NCBI RefSeq assembly: GCF_005765165.1
Contig: NZ_VCIW01000021.1
Location: 1-64,000 of the forward strand
DNA: 64,000 bases
From: Paenibacillus antri
GTDB lineage: Bacteria > Bacillota > Bacilli > Paenibacillales > YIM-B00363
Reading direction: 5' to 3'
The stretch's first letter is position 1. Every line of letters begins with the position of its first letter. A program made the translations under genes and the position numbers. Under the pieces are notes generated by a model, which searched no databases, was not told the DNA's origin, and worked only from the letters and a program-made list of their open reading frames with translations. Shown here piece after piece: positions 10,593 through 18,526 of this stretch.

Positions 10593-10615
10593 GAAGAACC
10601 GGAGGCTTGAATCTG

Positions 10616-12277
10616 ATGTACGCGGACAATTCCGTATTGCTTGCGTTGGACGATGAATGGAGCGCGCTCTTGATGGAGGGCGAAACCATATACGGGGTCA
10701 GCGGCAAGGCATTGGCCCTGCTGGGCGTAGACGACCGCGCGCAGGTCGTCGGACAGCCGTTCTCCCGCTTGCTCTATCAGCGAATCACCGCCTCTCTCTA
10801 TGAGGATATCAGGGAGAGCATCGGGGCGACCGGGCGTTGGCACGGCGAGCTGAAGCTGCGAAGAGGCGAGGACTGGTTTTGGGCGGAATGCGCGATCCGC
10901 CGCCTGCCCTCCAAGAACGGCGAGCATCGCTCGCTGTGCTGCTTCCGCGACTCCACGAGGCAGAAGGAATTGGAGCATCAGGTATTTATCTCGGAGTGCT
11001 ACGACACCTTGACCACGCTGCCGAACCGGGCGTTCTTCGGGTACCGCCTGTCGATCGAGGTCGACAAAGCGTCCAGAATCCCAGCTAGAACGCTGCTGCT
11101 GCTATTGATCGACATCGATCACTTCAAGCTGATTAACGACTCGTTGGGACATGCGTTCGGGGATCGCGTGTTGAAGGAGATTGCGAAGCGGCTGGAGGCG
11201 TGCACCGACCATTCGATGCTGCTCGGGCGCATCGGCGGGGACGAGTTCGCGTTGGTGCTGAAATCGGAGTCGAAGCCCGCGTTGCTGCCGAAGGTGCGGA
11301 AGGTGATCGAAGCGGTCACGACGCCGATCAAGATCGACCAGCACGATCTGTCGTTCACCTGCAGCGCGGGCGCCAGCTGTTATCCGGACGACGCGAAGGA
11401 GGCGGACATTCTGCTTAAGCACGCCGAGCTGGCGATGGCCGCGGCGAAGGAGCAAGGGCGCAACCAGATGCTGTTCTTCGAGAAGCGGATGAACGCTTCG
11501 GCGATGCGGCGTCTGCTGCTGCCGAATTACTTGCGCCGCGCGGTCGAGCGGCAGGAATTCGAGGTGTACTACCAGCCGAAGCAGCGGCTTAGCGACTTGG
11601 AGATTTACGGAATGGAGGCGCTCATCCGCTGGCGTTCGCCCGATCTCGGATGGGTGCCGCCGTCGGAGTTCGTCGCGGTCGCGGAAGAGCTTGGACTCAT
11701 TCACGAGATCGGGACATGGGTCCTTCGCACCGCTTGCGCGAAGGCGCGCGAGTGGCAGCGGGAAGGCTGCCGGTCGATGAGCGTCAGCGTCAACTTATCG
11801 GGGAAGCAGTTCCAACAGCAAGACCTGGACGCGACGATCGCGGCCGTGCTGGAGGAGACGGAGCTGCCGCCGGAGCGGCTCGAGCTCGAGTTGACGGAGA
11901 GCAGCGTCATGCTGCATCCGGAGGAATCCGCGCTCGCGCTGCAGCGGCTGAAGAAGCTCGGCGTATCCGTCTCGGTCGACGACTTCGGGACGGGATTTTC
12001 CTCGCTGAATTATTTATCCGTCTTCCCGCTCGACACGCTGAAGATCGACAAGTCGTTCGTGCAGGCGATGACGAACGACGCGAAGAATGCGGTACTGGTC
12101 GAAGCGATCATCGATCTGGGGCATAAGCTGGGGCTCGCGATCGTGGCGGAGGGCGTAGAGACGCCGGAGCAACGCGAGATGCTGTCGTCGTACGGCTGCG
12201 ATTGCATCCAAGGATACATTCTTAGCCCTCCGGTGGATGCGGCGAGCTTTAAAGAACGCTACTTGAGACAAGGATAA
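10616..12277 (+). CDS. PAS-GGDEF-EAL cyclic-di-GMP signalling protein
   Basis: A 553-residue cytoplasmic protein with a PAS-like sensor (about 1-115), a diguanylate cyclase domain with intact RIGGDEF (GGDEF at 207-211) and a phosphodiesterase domain with intact EAL (334-336), SVNLSG, ELTESS, DDFGTGFSS and AEGVE motifs. Both catalytic sites look competent; no RxxD inhibitory site is seen at the usual place before GGDEF. ATG 10616 follows GGAGG by 10 bases; a longer open frame reaching back to 9839 is only the overlap with cheB. Coming 23 bp after cheB, it suggests the chemosensory array feeds, or is tuned by, c-di-GMP and hence the motile/sessile choice. That link is inference. Confidence 0.92.
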   Translation: MYADNSVLLALDDEWSALLMEGETIYGVSGKALALLGVDDRAQVVGQPFSRLLYQRITASLYEDIRESIGATGRWHGELKLRRGEDWFWAECAIRRLPSKNGEHRSLCCFRDSTRQKELEHQVFISECYDTLTTLPNRAFFGYRLSIEVDKASRIPARTLLLLLIDIDHFKLINDSLGHAFGDRVLKEIAKRLEACTDHSMLLGRIGGDEFALVLKSESKPALLPKVRKVIEAVTTPIKIDQHDLSFTCSAGASCYPDDAKEADILLKHAELAMAAAKEQGRNQMLFFEKRMNASAMRRLLLPNYLRRAVERQEFEVYYQPKQRLSDLEIYGMEALIRWRSPDLGWVPPSEFVAVAEELGLIHEIGTWVLRTACAKAREWQREGCRSMSVSVNLSGKQFQQQDLDATIAAVLEETELPPERLELELTESSVMLHPEESALALQRLKKLGVSVSVDDFGTGFSSLNYLSVFPLDTLKIDKSFVQAMTNDAKNAVLVEAIIDLGHKLGLAIVAEGVETPEQREMLSSYGCDCIQGYILSPPVDAASFKERYLRQG

Positions 12278-12294
12278 CGGCGTCCGAGACGCGA

Positions 12295-12350
12295 CGAAGA
12301 AGGAAACGGCGCAAGCTTCCGGCAGGGGCGGCGCCTTTTCTTCGTTTTCT
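12295..12350 (+). terminator. Terminator of the chemosensory operon
   Basis: CGAAGAA (12295-12301) pairs with TTCTTCG (12338-12344), and GGCGC pairs with GCGCC inside, enclosing a loop, followed by TTTTCT. It lies 18 bp after the GGDEF-EAL stop and just before a new promoter. The stem is imperfect, so termination may be partial. Confidence 0.5.
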
Positions 12351-12355
12351 GCATA

Positions 12356-12397
12356 TTGACAATGATACAACTTGTAACATAATATAAGTGCAAGTTG
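12356..12397 (+). promoter_or_regulatory. Promoter with inverted repeat for the small Cys-rich gene
   Basis: TTGACA (12356-12361) and TAATAT (12380-12385) with an 18-bp spacer form a good sigma-A promoter. CAACTTG (12368-12374) and its complement CAAGTTG (12391-12397) flank the -10 box, the placing expected of a repressor operator. The regulator is not identifiable; this repeat is unlike the GTTC-N8-GAAC operators elsewhere in the window. Confidence 0.6.
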
Positions 12398-12429
12398 ATA
12401 GCTGCCGCATGCTCGGGAGGGGACGAATT

Positions 12430-12615
12430 ATGGAGATGTATTGCTTTCGTTGCAGATCGATTGTGCCGGTTCGACAAATGCAGACGGTTATGAAGACGGC
12501 GTTCTACAAGTCTTATCCCGCCGGGATTTGCTGCGATTGCCATTCCCAGGAAAGCGATGCGGGTCTGAAGCCTACTGGTTTTTCTTCCACTTTTGGTACT
12601 CCAGGAAGTCCTTGA
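12430..12615 (+). CDS. Small Cys-rich (zinc-ribbon-like) protein
   Basis: A 61-residue protein with two cysteine pairs, YCFRC near the N-terminus and CCDC about 28 residues later, suggesting a small zinc ribbon. It has its own strong promoter and a GGGAGGGG ribosome site before ATG 12430. Its 3' end overlaps the convergent sinR gene by 44 bp. Function is not recognised. The C-terminal third is Ser/Gly/Pro-rich and partly dictated by the overlap, so only the Cys-containing portion is likely constrained. An alternative start is ATG 12436. Confidence 0.6.
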   Translation: MEMYCFRCRSIVPVRQMQTVMKTAFYKSYPAGICCDCHSQESDAGLKPTGFSSTFGTPGSP

Positions 12616-12895
12616 ATTGCTGTTTGTCTACGCCGGAAGCCATAGCCTCTTGCACGAGCTGCGTCCATTCCGCGTCCAAGGGCTCATCCTCTTGCTCCCC
12701 GAACAGCAGCGAATTGATCGGGACCTTCAGCGTAGCGGCCATCTTCTCGATAAATTGAATCGACGGGTTGCTTTGAATATCCCGTTCTACGTTGCTTAGA
12801 TATGATTTCGCCACGCCTGCCGCTTCCGCGAGCTCGGAGAGCGAGAGGCGTTTTTGTGTTCTTATGGCTTTAATGCGGTTCCCGATGCTGTCCAT
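12572..12895 (-). CDS. sinR: SinR-type biofilm master repressor
   Basis: A 107-residue protein with an N-terminal Xre/Cro helix-turn-helix (KSYLSNVERDIQSNPSIQF as recognition and following region) and a C-terminal SinI/SinR dimerisation region containing LDAEWTQLVQEAM, SGVDKQQF and FLEYQKWKKNQ. The match runs the full length of Bacillus subtilis SinR, including the terminal helical hairpin that SinI invades. In B. subtilis SinR represses eps and tapA genes through GTTCTYT sites. Here palindromes containing that motif precede every eps unit. The start ATG 12895 follows AAAGGA. It is transcribed away from the sinI-like gene, unlike the sinI-sinR tandem of Bacillus. Confidence 0.92.
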   Translation of the reverse strand: MDSIGNRIKAIRTQKRLSLSELAEAAGVAKSYLSNVERDIQSNPSIQFIEKMAATLKVPINSLLFGEQEDEPLDAEWTQLVQEAMASGVDKQQFKDFLEYQKWKKNQ

Positions 12896-12921
12896 GGTTT
12901 GTCGTCCTTTGCGTTGGAATT

Positions 12922-12969
12922 GTTCTTTATATTATAACGATTATTATAACATAGTTCCTTAAAACGAAC
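12922..12969 (-). promoter_or_regulatory. sinR promoter region with SinR-like operators
   Basis: A 16-bp palindrome GTTC-N8-GAAC lies at 12954-12969 and the single-arm motif GTTCTTTAT at 12922-12930. Between them the minus strand offers TATAAT at 12948-12943 and another at 12936-12931. The arrangement suggests SinR limits its own synthesis; this is inferred from motif matching only. Confidence 0.55.
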
Positions 12970-13066
12970 AAAATGAATATCGACTCATGTTGCAAACTTT
13001 TTTTCGAAGAGCGAGAGGAAGGGGAAAGAGAGACAGAATTGCCTGTTTTTCATTTTTTACCAATTA

Positions 13067-13143
13067 TTCGACAAAATTCCGCCTAAAATTTTTTTTTTAG
13101 GCTACAAACTTTGACAAAATACAAACTGTATCAGGAGTATAAT
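13067..13143 (+). promoter_or_regulatory. sinI promoter with Spo0A-type box
   Basis: TTGACA (13111-13116) and TATAAT (13138-13143) are separated by 21 bp, longer than optimal, which fits an activator-dependent promoter. TTCGACA (13067-13073) is the exact complement of the Spo0A box TGTCGAA and lies 37 bp upstream of the -35 box. In B. subtilis sinI is switched on by phosphorylated Spo0A, so the same control is likely. ATACA-N3-TGTAT (13119-13131) lies in the spacer, and GCCTAAAA/TTTTAGGC (13081-13102) can form an 8-bp stem. Confidence 0.6.
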
Positions 13144-13216
13144 GCTGATATTGGGCGGATAGGAACACTGCACTATTTGCTACTATTAGGGTTTATTCTA
13201 GGAGGCTGGGTTTTCC

Positions 13217-13348
13217 GTGGAAGAAGCAATGAAACGCCTGGACGCAGAGTGGTTGGAACTGATCTTGACGGCGAAGCGCATGGGCTTGACCATCGAGGAG
13301 ATCCGCGAATTTCTTATGAAAGAAACCGTCCAGCGTAAGGCGCAATGA
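13217..13348 (+). CDS. sinI: SinI-like antirepressor (43 residues)
   Basis: GTG 13217 follows AGGAGG (13200-13205). The product reads LDAEWLELILTAKRMGLTIE then EIREFLMKE, matching SinI of B. subtilis (LDQEWVELMVEAK... EEIRKYL) and the C-terminal hairpin of the SinR encoded next door, the part through which SinI and SinR form heterodimers. It should therefore titrate SinR and free the eps promoters. It is shorter than Bacillus SinI, ending soon after the interaction helices. ATG 13229 is an alternative start. The stop overlaps the next gene by 4 bp. Confidence 0.85.
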   Translation: MEEAMKRLDAEWLELILTAKRMGLTIEEIREFLMKETVQRKAQ

Positions 13349-13791
13349 AGAAAACCCTCGTAAAATACGCACTCCGCATTTTACCCTTAGGCTATATGGG
13401 GCTCGTATGGGTTCAATCCGGCCATTTCCAACCCGAATCCGTCATGCATCTTTCGCGTTATACGTTACTTTCGTTGGGGGTCTTGTTCGAAGCGGCGCAT
13501 CTGTTTCAATTCGGCATTCTATACGCGGCTCTCGTCGTCGCGGCGTTGACCTTCGGCCCGCTGACGAAACGAGGGGAAGCGTTCGCGCTGCTCCTCTCCG
13601 CGCTCTATGCGTTGCTGGACGAAGCGCATCAGTATTTCGTGCCCTTCCGTTCGGCAACGCTGACCGATCTGGCGAAGGACGTCGTCGGCGTCGCGGTCGT
13701 CTGGTGGGCGATTCGAAGATCGTACCGATCCCAACGGTCCAAACTCGGACAGGCGCTTAGGAAATGCTCCGCTGCATTTTCAAAAATATAG
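13345..13791 (+). CDS. VanZ-like family membrane protein
   Basis: A 148-residue protein with about four membrane segments (around 7-22, 38-66, 77-92, 105-122) and the VanZ-family signature DEAHQYFVPFRSATLTDLAKD in its C-terminal half. VanZ-like proteins are integral membrane proteins of poorly known function; one confers low-level teicoplanin resistance. Its ATG overlaps the sinI stop (ATGA), so the two are translationally coupled, which hints at a cell-surface role tied to the biofilm switch. The last 20 residues are basic and cytoplasmic by charge. Confidence 0.85.
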   Translation: MKKTLVKYALRILPLGYMGLVWVQSGHFQPESVMHLSRYTLLSLGVLFEAAHLFQFGILYAALVVAALTFGPLTKRGEAFALLLSALYALLDEAHQYFVPFRSATLTDLAKDVVGVAVVWWAIRRSYRSQRSKLGQALRKCSAAFSKI

Positions 13792-13801
13792 GCTCGTCGT
13801 G

Positions 13802-13856
13802 TTGACATGTTCACTATAGAGAACTAAACTGTAATCAATGGTTCGTTAAAGTGAAC
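13802..13856 (+). promoter_or_regulatory. SinR-operator promoter of the wzz/kinase unit
   Basis: TTGACA (13802-13807), one base, the palindrome GTTCACTATAGAGAAC (13809-13824), then TAAACT (13825-13830): the operator exactly fills the 17-bp spacer. A second 16-bp site GTTCGTTAAAGTGAAC lies at 13841-13856, around the start of transcription. Paired sites are suited to cooperative binding of SinR tetramers. Confidence 0.75.
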
Positions 13857-13891
13857 TATTTAGACGGCTAACGACAGTGGAGGGAAATGAT

Positions 13892-14644
13892 ATGAGATCG
13901 GACGAAATAGACGTAAGGGTCTATTTTACCATGATCAAAAGACGCCTATGGCTTATTGTCGTTTGCGTTGCGTCCTTCACGACGCTTGCGGCTTGGTACA
14001 GCTACCAAAACTATGTTCCCTTGTACGAGGCGCATACCAAGCTGATCGTGAACGACGCGAGCGAGGCGGACCCGTTCGGCCGGCAGCTGATGAACATCGG
14101 CGGCGGCGGCGCGAACAGCGGATTGATCGACACTTATAAAGAAGTGATTCGGACGCCGATCATTATGGACAAGGTCGTGCAGCGCTACCCGAATTTGGGC
14201 GTGAGCTCCGAGTACTTGATGTCCGCGGTTCGCGTCGCCGCCCTGAACAACACGCAGGTCATGATTTTCTCCATCGTAGATTACTCCCATGAGCGCGCGG
14301 TCTCGATCGTGAACGCGATCACCGACGTATTTCAAGCCGAAATTCCGCACATCTCTCCGGTGAACAGCGTGGTCGTCTTAACGGAAGCGAAGATGGAATC
14401 CGACCCGCAGCCGATCAACGAGAAGCAAAACACTTACATCGTTCTCGGATTCATGGCTTCGTTGATCCTGTCGGTCGGCGCCGTCATTCTGCTCGACAGC
14501 CTCGACGACACCTTGCGGACGGAGGACGACATTCGGGAAGCGCTGGGCATTCCGACGCTGTCCTCCATCCCGAAGCTGGAGAAGCGTCGCCGATCGAAAG
14601 CCAAGAACGTCGGGGAGGGGTCGTATGCCGCGGTTAAATCCTAA
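13892..14644 (+). CDS. Wzz-type chain-length / tyrosine-kinase modulator (EpsA-like)
   Basis: A 250-residue protein with two membrane helices (about 20-42 and 183-206) enclosing an extracellular Wzz domain, and a short cytoplasmic C-terminus. In Firmicutes such proteins activate a separate tyrosine kinase and set polysaccharide length. LDSLDDTLRTEDDIREALGIP after TM2 is the typical kinase-facing segment. ATG 13892 follows GGAGGG; the GTG at 13877 would lie before that site. The gene overlaps the kinase gene by 20 bp. It is the first gene after a SinR-type promoter, as epsA is in B. subtilis. Confidence 0.92.
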   Translation: MRSDEIDVRVYFTMIKRRLWLIVVCVASFTTLAAWYSYQNYVPLYEAHTKLIVNDASEADPFGRQLMNIGGGGANSGLIDTYKEVIRTPIIMDKVVQRYPNLGVSSEYLMSAVRVAALNNTQVMIFSIVDYSHERAVSIVNAITDVFQAEIPHISPVNSVVVLTEAKMESDPQPINEKQNTYIVLGFMASLILSVGAVILLDSLDDTLRTEDDIREALGIPTLSSIPKLEKRRRSKAKNVGEGSYAAVKS

Positions 14645-15308
14645 GTCGACGGTTACGCTGCACGACGATGTCTCGTCCCCTTTTTCCGAAGCGTACCGCA
14701 ATCTGAAAATCAATCTCGACTTCGCCGCCGTCGGCCTGACGGTTTCCATCGCGACGATCGCCGTCACTTCGGCCGCCCCGGGCGAAGGGAAGACGACGAC
14801 GGCGCTGCAATTGGCCGCGGCGTATGCAAGGGGAGGAAAGAACGTCCTGCTCGTCGACGGCGACATTCGCAAGCCTAGTCTGCATGTCTTGGCGGGACGC
14901 GGCGGGCGAGCCGGACTGACGGATTACCTGGCCGATCCGAATACCGTATTGTTCGATGTCGTTCACGATTCCCCTTTGGAGGGGATGTCCGTGATGGCGG
15001 CGGGTACGCCGGTGCCGAATCCGTCCGATCTGCTTGCATCCGAGCGGCTCGACTCGCTCCTGCAGGAGCTCAAGCGAAGGTACGACGTCGTCGTTATCGA
15101 TACGCCTCCGGTTCTCGGCGCGATCGACGCGAAGATCGTCGCGGCGAAGTGCGACGGCGTCTTATTCGTCGTCGAGGGCGGCAAGGTGAAGCGGGACGCC
15201 GCGAAGAAGGCGCTGGACGAACTGAATCAGGTGAAAGCCAGAATTTTAGGGGCGACGCTGACGAAGGTGCATCGGAAGGACGCTCAGAAATATCCTTACT
15301 ACTCTTAA
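14625..15308 (+). CDS. Bacterial tyrosine kinase, CpsD/CapB family (EpsB-like)
   Basis: A 227-residue P-loop kinase with Walker A APGEGKTTT, Walker A' LLVDGDIRKP and Walker B VVVIDTPP, the three diagnostic BY-kinase motifs. The N-terminal SPFSEAYRNLKINLDF is the usual oligomerisation helix. The C-terminal tyrosine cluster is short (YPYYS), with three tyrosines as potential autophosphorylation sites. It works with the preceding membrane modulator to phase polymerisation and export of the polysaccharide. The separation from epsC by about 14 kb of other genes is unlike the B. subtilis order. Confidence 0.93.
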   Translation: MPRLNPKSTVTLHDDVSSPFSEAYRNLKINLDFAAVGLTVSIATIAVTSAAPGEGKTTTALQLAAAYARGGKNVLLVDGDIRKPSLHVLAGRGGRAGLTDYLADPNTVLFDVVHDSPLEGMSVMAAGTPVPNPSDLLASERLDSLLQELKRRYDVVVIDTPPVLGAIDAKIVAAKCDGVLFVVEGGKVKRDAAKKALDELNQVKARILGATLTKVHRKDAQKYPYYS

Positions 15309-15334
15309 TTCTAATGAAGGAAGAAGGGTACCTC

Positions 15335-16633
15335 GTGAGATCTGGAAGGAAGCAACGGAGGTTCATCGGGCGCGGCGCGCGCCATGTCGGGGTCGGGGTC
15401 CTCAGCCTGTCGATGCTAACCGGTTGCTCGCTGCTGGACGCTTTCCGGTCGGAAGAACCGGCGGCGGAAGCGCCCGCGCTGAAGACGGTGAAGGTCGAGC
15501 CGGTGGCCGTGCGGCGCATCGAAGAGCCCGTCTTCGTCGTCGGGGACGTCCACTCCTCGCTCCGAATGGACGTCGTCGTCGACATCGGGGGCAAGGTGGA
15601 ACAAGTGTATAAGCGGCTGGGCGAGACGGTGAAGGCGGGCGAACCGCTCGCGAAGCTGAGCTCCACGGACGCGGAGCAGGCTAGATCGGAAGCGGCCGCC
15701 GCGCTGGATCGAGCGCTTGCGGCCGTCGCCGCGGGGAAGCAGGCCTTGGCCGACGGCAGGAAGGAGCTGTCCGTCGAGATCAAGAAGATGGAGCTCGAGT
15801 ATGAGAGGCTCGTTCGCGCGCGGAATAAGACGAAGAACGATTACGACGGCGGAGCGGCGACGAAGTCGGCACTGGACGAAGCCGAGCTCCAGGTGGAAGC
15901 GTCCCGTATCGATCTGGAGCTGGCGAGGCAGAAGCTCCGGTCGATGACGTCGGCGGACGCGATCTCCTCGCTGGAGGCCGAAGCGAAGAACGCGGAGCAG
16001 GCGCTGCTTCGCATCGAGGAGGCGCTTACGCATCTGGAAGTCGTCTCGCCGATCGCCGGGATCATTACGGCCCAGACGTTGATCGAGGGGACGATCGTCA
16101 AGGCCGGCGAGGTCGTCGGTACGATCGACCGGGTCGATCCGCTCCGCATCTCGGCGCAGTTGAACGAGGAGGCGGCCAATCTGGTCCGGGGCAAGAGCGA
16201 TCTCCAATACGCCTTGCCGGGCGGGGAAACGAAGAGTCGCGCGAATATCCATTATCTTACGAGCATCATGGATCCGGAGACGAAAACCTATGAGATCAGC
16301 TTAGAGGCGCCGGGCGTCGGCTCGGGACTGAAGCCCGGCATGAAGGTGTCGGTGCAGCTGACGGAAGACGCCGATCAGACCGCCCTCGGCATTCCGCAAT
16401 ATAGCGTCTTAGAGGACGGAGCGATGAAATACGTGTTCGTGCTGCAGGGGGACGTCGTGGAGAAGCGGGAGGTACGGCTCGGCCGCTCGAACGCAAACTA
16501 CTACGAAGTGTTGTCCGGCGTTCGGGAAGGGGAGAAGCTCGTCGTGACGGGTCAAGCGGGGCTGCAGGATCGGGAGCAAGTGTTTAGCGTAGAAGAGGAG
16601 ACGGCTTGGGAGCCGGGGGCGGTGCAGCCATGA
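15335..16633 (+). CDS. Lipoprotein periplasmic-adaptor (membrane fusion) protein, HlyD/RND type
   Basis: A 432-residue protein with an N-terminal signal and lipobox LTGC, so probably a membrane-anchored lipoprotein. It then shows the adaptor order: beta-barrel strand, half lipoyl (VVVDIGGKVEQVYKRLGETV), a long alpha-helical hairpin (about 110-230, Ala/Glu/Lys-rich), second half lipoyl (VVSPIAGIITAQTLIEGTIV) and C-terminal beta domains. Such subunits couple an inner-membrane transporter to export, but no transporter gene is adjacent. GTG 15335 is chosen because GAAGAAGGG precedes it; the open frame extends upstream into the kinase gene without a good ribosome site. Its place between the tyrosine kinase and a secreted protein suggests a role in matrix export. 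Confidence 0.85.
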   Translation: MRSGRKQRRFIGRGARHVGVGVLSLSMLTGCSLLDAFRSEEPAAEAPALKTVKVEPVAVRRIEEPVFVVGDVHSSLRMDVVVDIGGKVEQVYKRLGETVKAGEPLAKLSSTDAEQARSEAAAALDRALAAVAAGKQALADGRKELSVEIKKMELEYERLVRARNKTKNDYDGGAATKSALDEAELQVEASRIDLELARQKLRSMTSADAISSLEAEAKNAEQALLRIEEALTHLEVVSPIAGIITAQTLIEGTIVKAGEVVGTIDRVDPLRISAQLNEEAANLVRGKSDLQYALPGGETKSRANIHYLTSIMDPETKTYEISLEAPGVGSGLKPGMKVSVQLTEDADQTALGIPQYSVLEDGAMKYVFVLQGDVVEKREVRLGRSNANYYEVLSGVREGEKLVVTGQAGLQDREQVFSVEEETAWEPGAVQP

Positions 16634-18390
16634 GGAAGCATTGGCAGTGGAAGCGGCTGGCGGCCTGCTCCGTCCTCGTGCCCGTCTTGCTGTGGAGCGC
16701 GCTTCCGATGACGGCGGGCGCGGATACGGCGGCGGTTATCTCGGCCGCGGCTTCGCTTACGCCTTATGCGATCACGAGCGAGCTGAAGGCCGGCGTCAAG
16801 AGCGTCTTGAACGAACGCACGCAAGAAGGGACTCGGATCGGCGTCGTGGTGCGGTTGTTTAACCAGAGCGCGAGCGTCGTCGTCGTGCCCGACTATCAAG
16901 TCAGGGTATCGACGAAGGAGGGCATCTCCTACGCGCTGCAGCCCAGCGCGGCGAACGCGATCGCGGTGCAGCCGCGGGAGACGATCGAGTTAAGTTATAT
17001 GATTACCGTGAAGCGGCACGACGCGTTCTCGCTCGAGAAGCTCGTATGGCTAAGCGTAGACGAGTTCGTGTACCCGAAGACAGAGACGGTCGTCGCTTCC
17101 GTCGGCATATCCTCCATGGAATGGAGAGGAGATGCGACGACGTTCTCCGACACGTCGAAGACGCTCGCTTGGGGCGAACCGTTCGCGTTGTCGGGAACCG
17201 GCGAGTTCGGGGCGGCCGCGGATTCGCTCCGGTATACGCCGGTGCAGCTCCTCGATCGGGAGACGCCGCAAGGCGCCGTTACGCTGGCGAGGCTGCTCGT
17301 CGAGAACCCCGGATCCGCGAAGCAGTGGATCCCCGACTTCGTCTTGGTCGGGAAAGCGGACAATCGCTACTACACGGGAACGCGGAAGGAAGCGGGAACG
17401 CTCTCGCTGGAGCCGGGGGAGACGCGGTATATTCATTACGCGCTTCCGGCGGACCACCGGAAGCCGTGGGGCGGCTTGACGGTCGCGACTCCGGAATCGT
17501 TCGTTCGATCGGACGGCACAGTCGTACCATACACGATCGGGCGGCTGCAAATTCAGACGCCGGCGAGCGCCACGGCCGCGTCTCTCCGGGTCCAACCGTA
17601 TAAGCTTAAGAATAAGATCGCGCTCGACGCATCGAATCCGCTCGCGAATCCCGACATCGAGCTTGCGGTGGTGGAGCTGCAGCGGTTCGTGCAGGACGGC
17701 GACGGCTACCAGACGGCCGTAGCCAAAATTCAAATGACGAATCGAGGGAGCCGCGCCGTCTTGATGCCGCATTTCGGACTGGAGTGGGAAGCCTCGAACG
17801 GCGACCGGTACGAGGGGGTTCGTCAGACGACCGTCTGGCGGTCGCTGCTGCCGGGCATCGGCATGGTGCTGAACTACGCCTTCACGATTCCCGCCTCTGA
17901 GCAAGCGGAGAAGGTCGTGCTGCATGTGCTCGGCGGAACCGTCGACGGCCAGGCATCGGAGCTGTCCCAAGTGCCGATCGCAGCGGTGTCCGCAAGCCTG
18001 ACGCCGCCGCCGGAAGCGTCGGTCATCGACATGTATCCGTTCGCGATGTCCGTGGACCGTTGGAAGATCCGGTCGGAGATCCGAGGAAGCACGAATTTCA
18101 CGTACACCTATGCGCTCGAGTGGGACGTCGGCCTCTCGCGGGCAGCGGACGCCGCCGTCGACAAAACGTCGACGCGGATGAGAGCGGAGCTCGTGGACGG
18201 ATCCGGCAGAGTGCTCGATTCGCAGACGCTGCCGCTCTCCGGGCAAGGGCGCATCGTGGACGGGGAACAGACGATCCGGTTCGAAGGCGCGGAGACCGAG
18301 CAGCGGATGACTTCGCTTGCGGTGAATCTCTACGAGGTGTTCGACACGGCCGAGGGAGAAGTGGCGCGTTTGGCGAAGACGTTGAAGTAA
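16630..18390 (+). CDS. Secreted repeat protein of unknown function
   Basis: A 586-residue protein with a signal peptide (basic start MRKHWQWKR, then a hydrophobic stretch; likely cleavage after MTAGA). I recognise no named domain. It appears to hold about four beta-rich units of roughly 120-150 residues; several share a pattern of N-x-[GS]-x(4)-P-[DH] followed by a turn and L-x-P-G-[EI]-x(3)-Y, which suggests tandem immunoglobulin-like sandwiches. The start overlaps the adaptor gene stop (ATGA). It is the last gene before a strong terminator, so it belongs to the first eps unit and may be an extracellular matrix or export accessory protein. Confidence 0.8.
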   Translation: MRKHWQWKRLAACSVLVPVLLWSALPMTAGADTAAVISAAASLTPYAITSELKAGVKSVLNERTQEGTRIGVVVRLFNQSASVVVVPDYQVRVSTKEGISYALQPSAANAIAVQPRETIELSYMITVKRHDAFSLEKLVWLSVDEFVYPKTETVVASVGISSMEWRGDATTFSDTSKTLAWGEPFALSGTGEFGAAADSLRYTPVQLLDRETPQGAVTLARLLVENPGSAKQWIPDFVLVGKADNRYYTGTRKEAGTLSLEPGETRYIHYALPADHRKPWGGLTVATPESFVRSDGTVVPYTIGRLQIQTPASATAASLRVQPYKLKNKIALDASNPLANPDIELAVVELQRFVQDGDGYQTAVAKIQMTNRGSRAVLMPHFGLEWEASNGDRYEGVRQTTVWRSLLPGIGMVLNYAFTIPASEQAEKVVLHVLGGTVDGQASELSQVPIAAVSASLTPPPEASVIDMYPFAMSVDRWKIRSEIRGSTNFTYTYALEWDVGLSRAADAAVDKTSTRMRAELVDGSGRVLDSQTLPLSGQGRIVDGEQTIRFEGAETEQRMTSLAVNLYEVFDTAEGEVARLAKTLK

Positions 18391-18406
18391 GCGGCAAGAG
18401 CTCAGG

Positions 18407-18446
18407 GCCGGCGAAGACGCGGATGCGCGTCTTCGCCGGCTTCTTA
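18407..18446 (+). terminator. Strong intrinsic terminator
   Basis: A 15-bp perfect stem (18407-18421 with 18426-18440), a GATG loop and the tail TTCTT, 16 bp after the stop of the secreted repeat protein gene. It ends the first eps unit. Confidence 0.85.
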
Positions 18447-18526
18447 GTATATATAATAAAGCATAAATAGACTCGCTTTCGCTTTGGCGGGTATGGTTGT
18501 TCCAGGGTTTTGCAAACAGGCTGGAC

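Noticed and set aside
9839..10615. A 259-codon extension of the GGDEF-EAL frame upstream of ATG 10616.
   Set aside because: It overlaps cheB entirely, is Arg/Gly-rich noise in composition, and the real start has GGAGG ten bases upstream.
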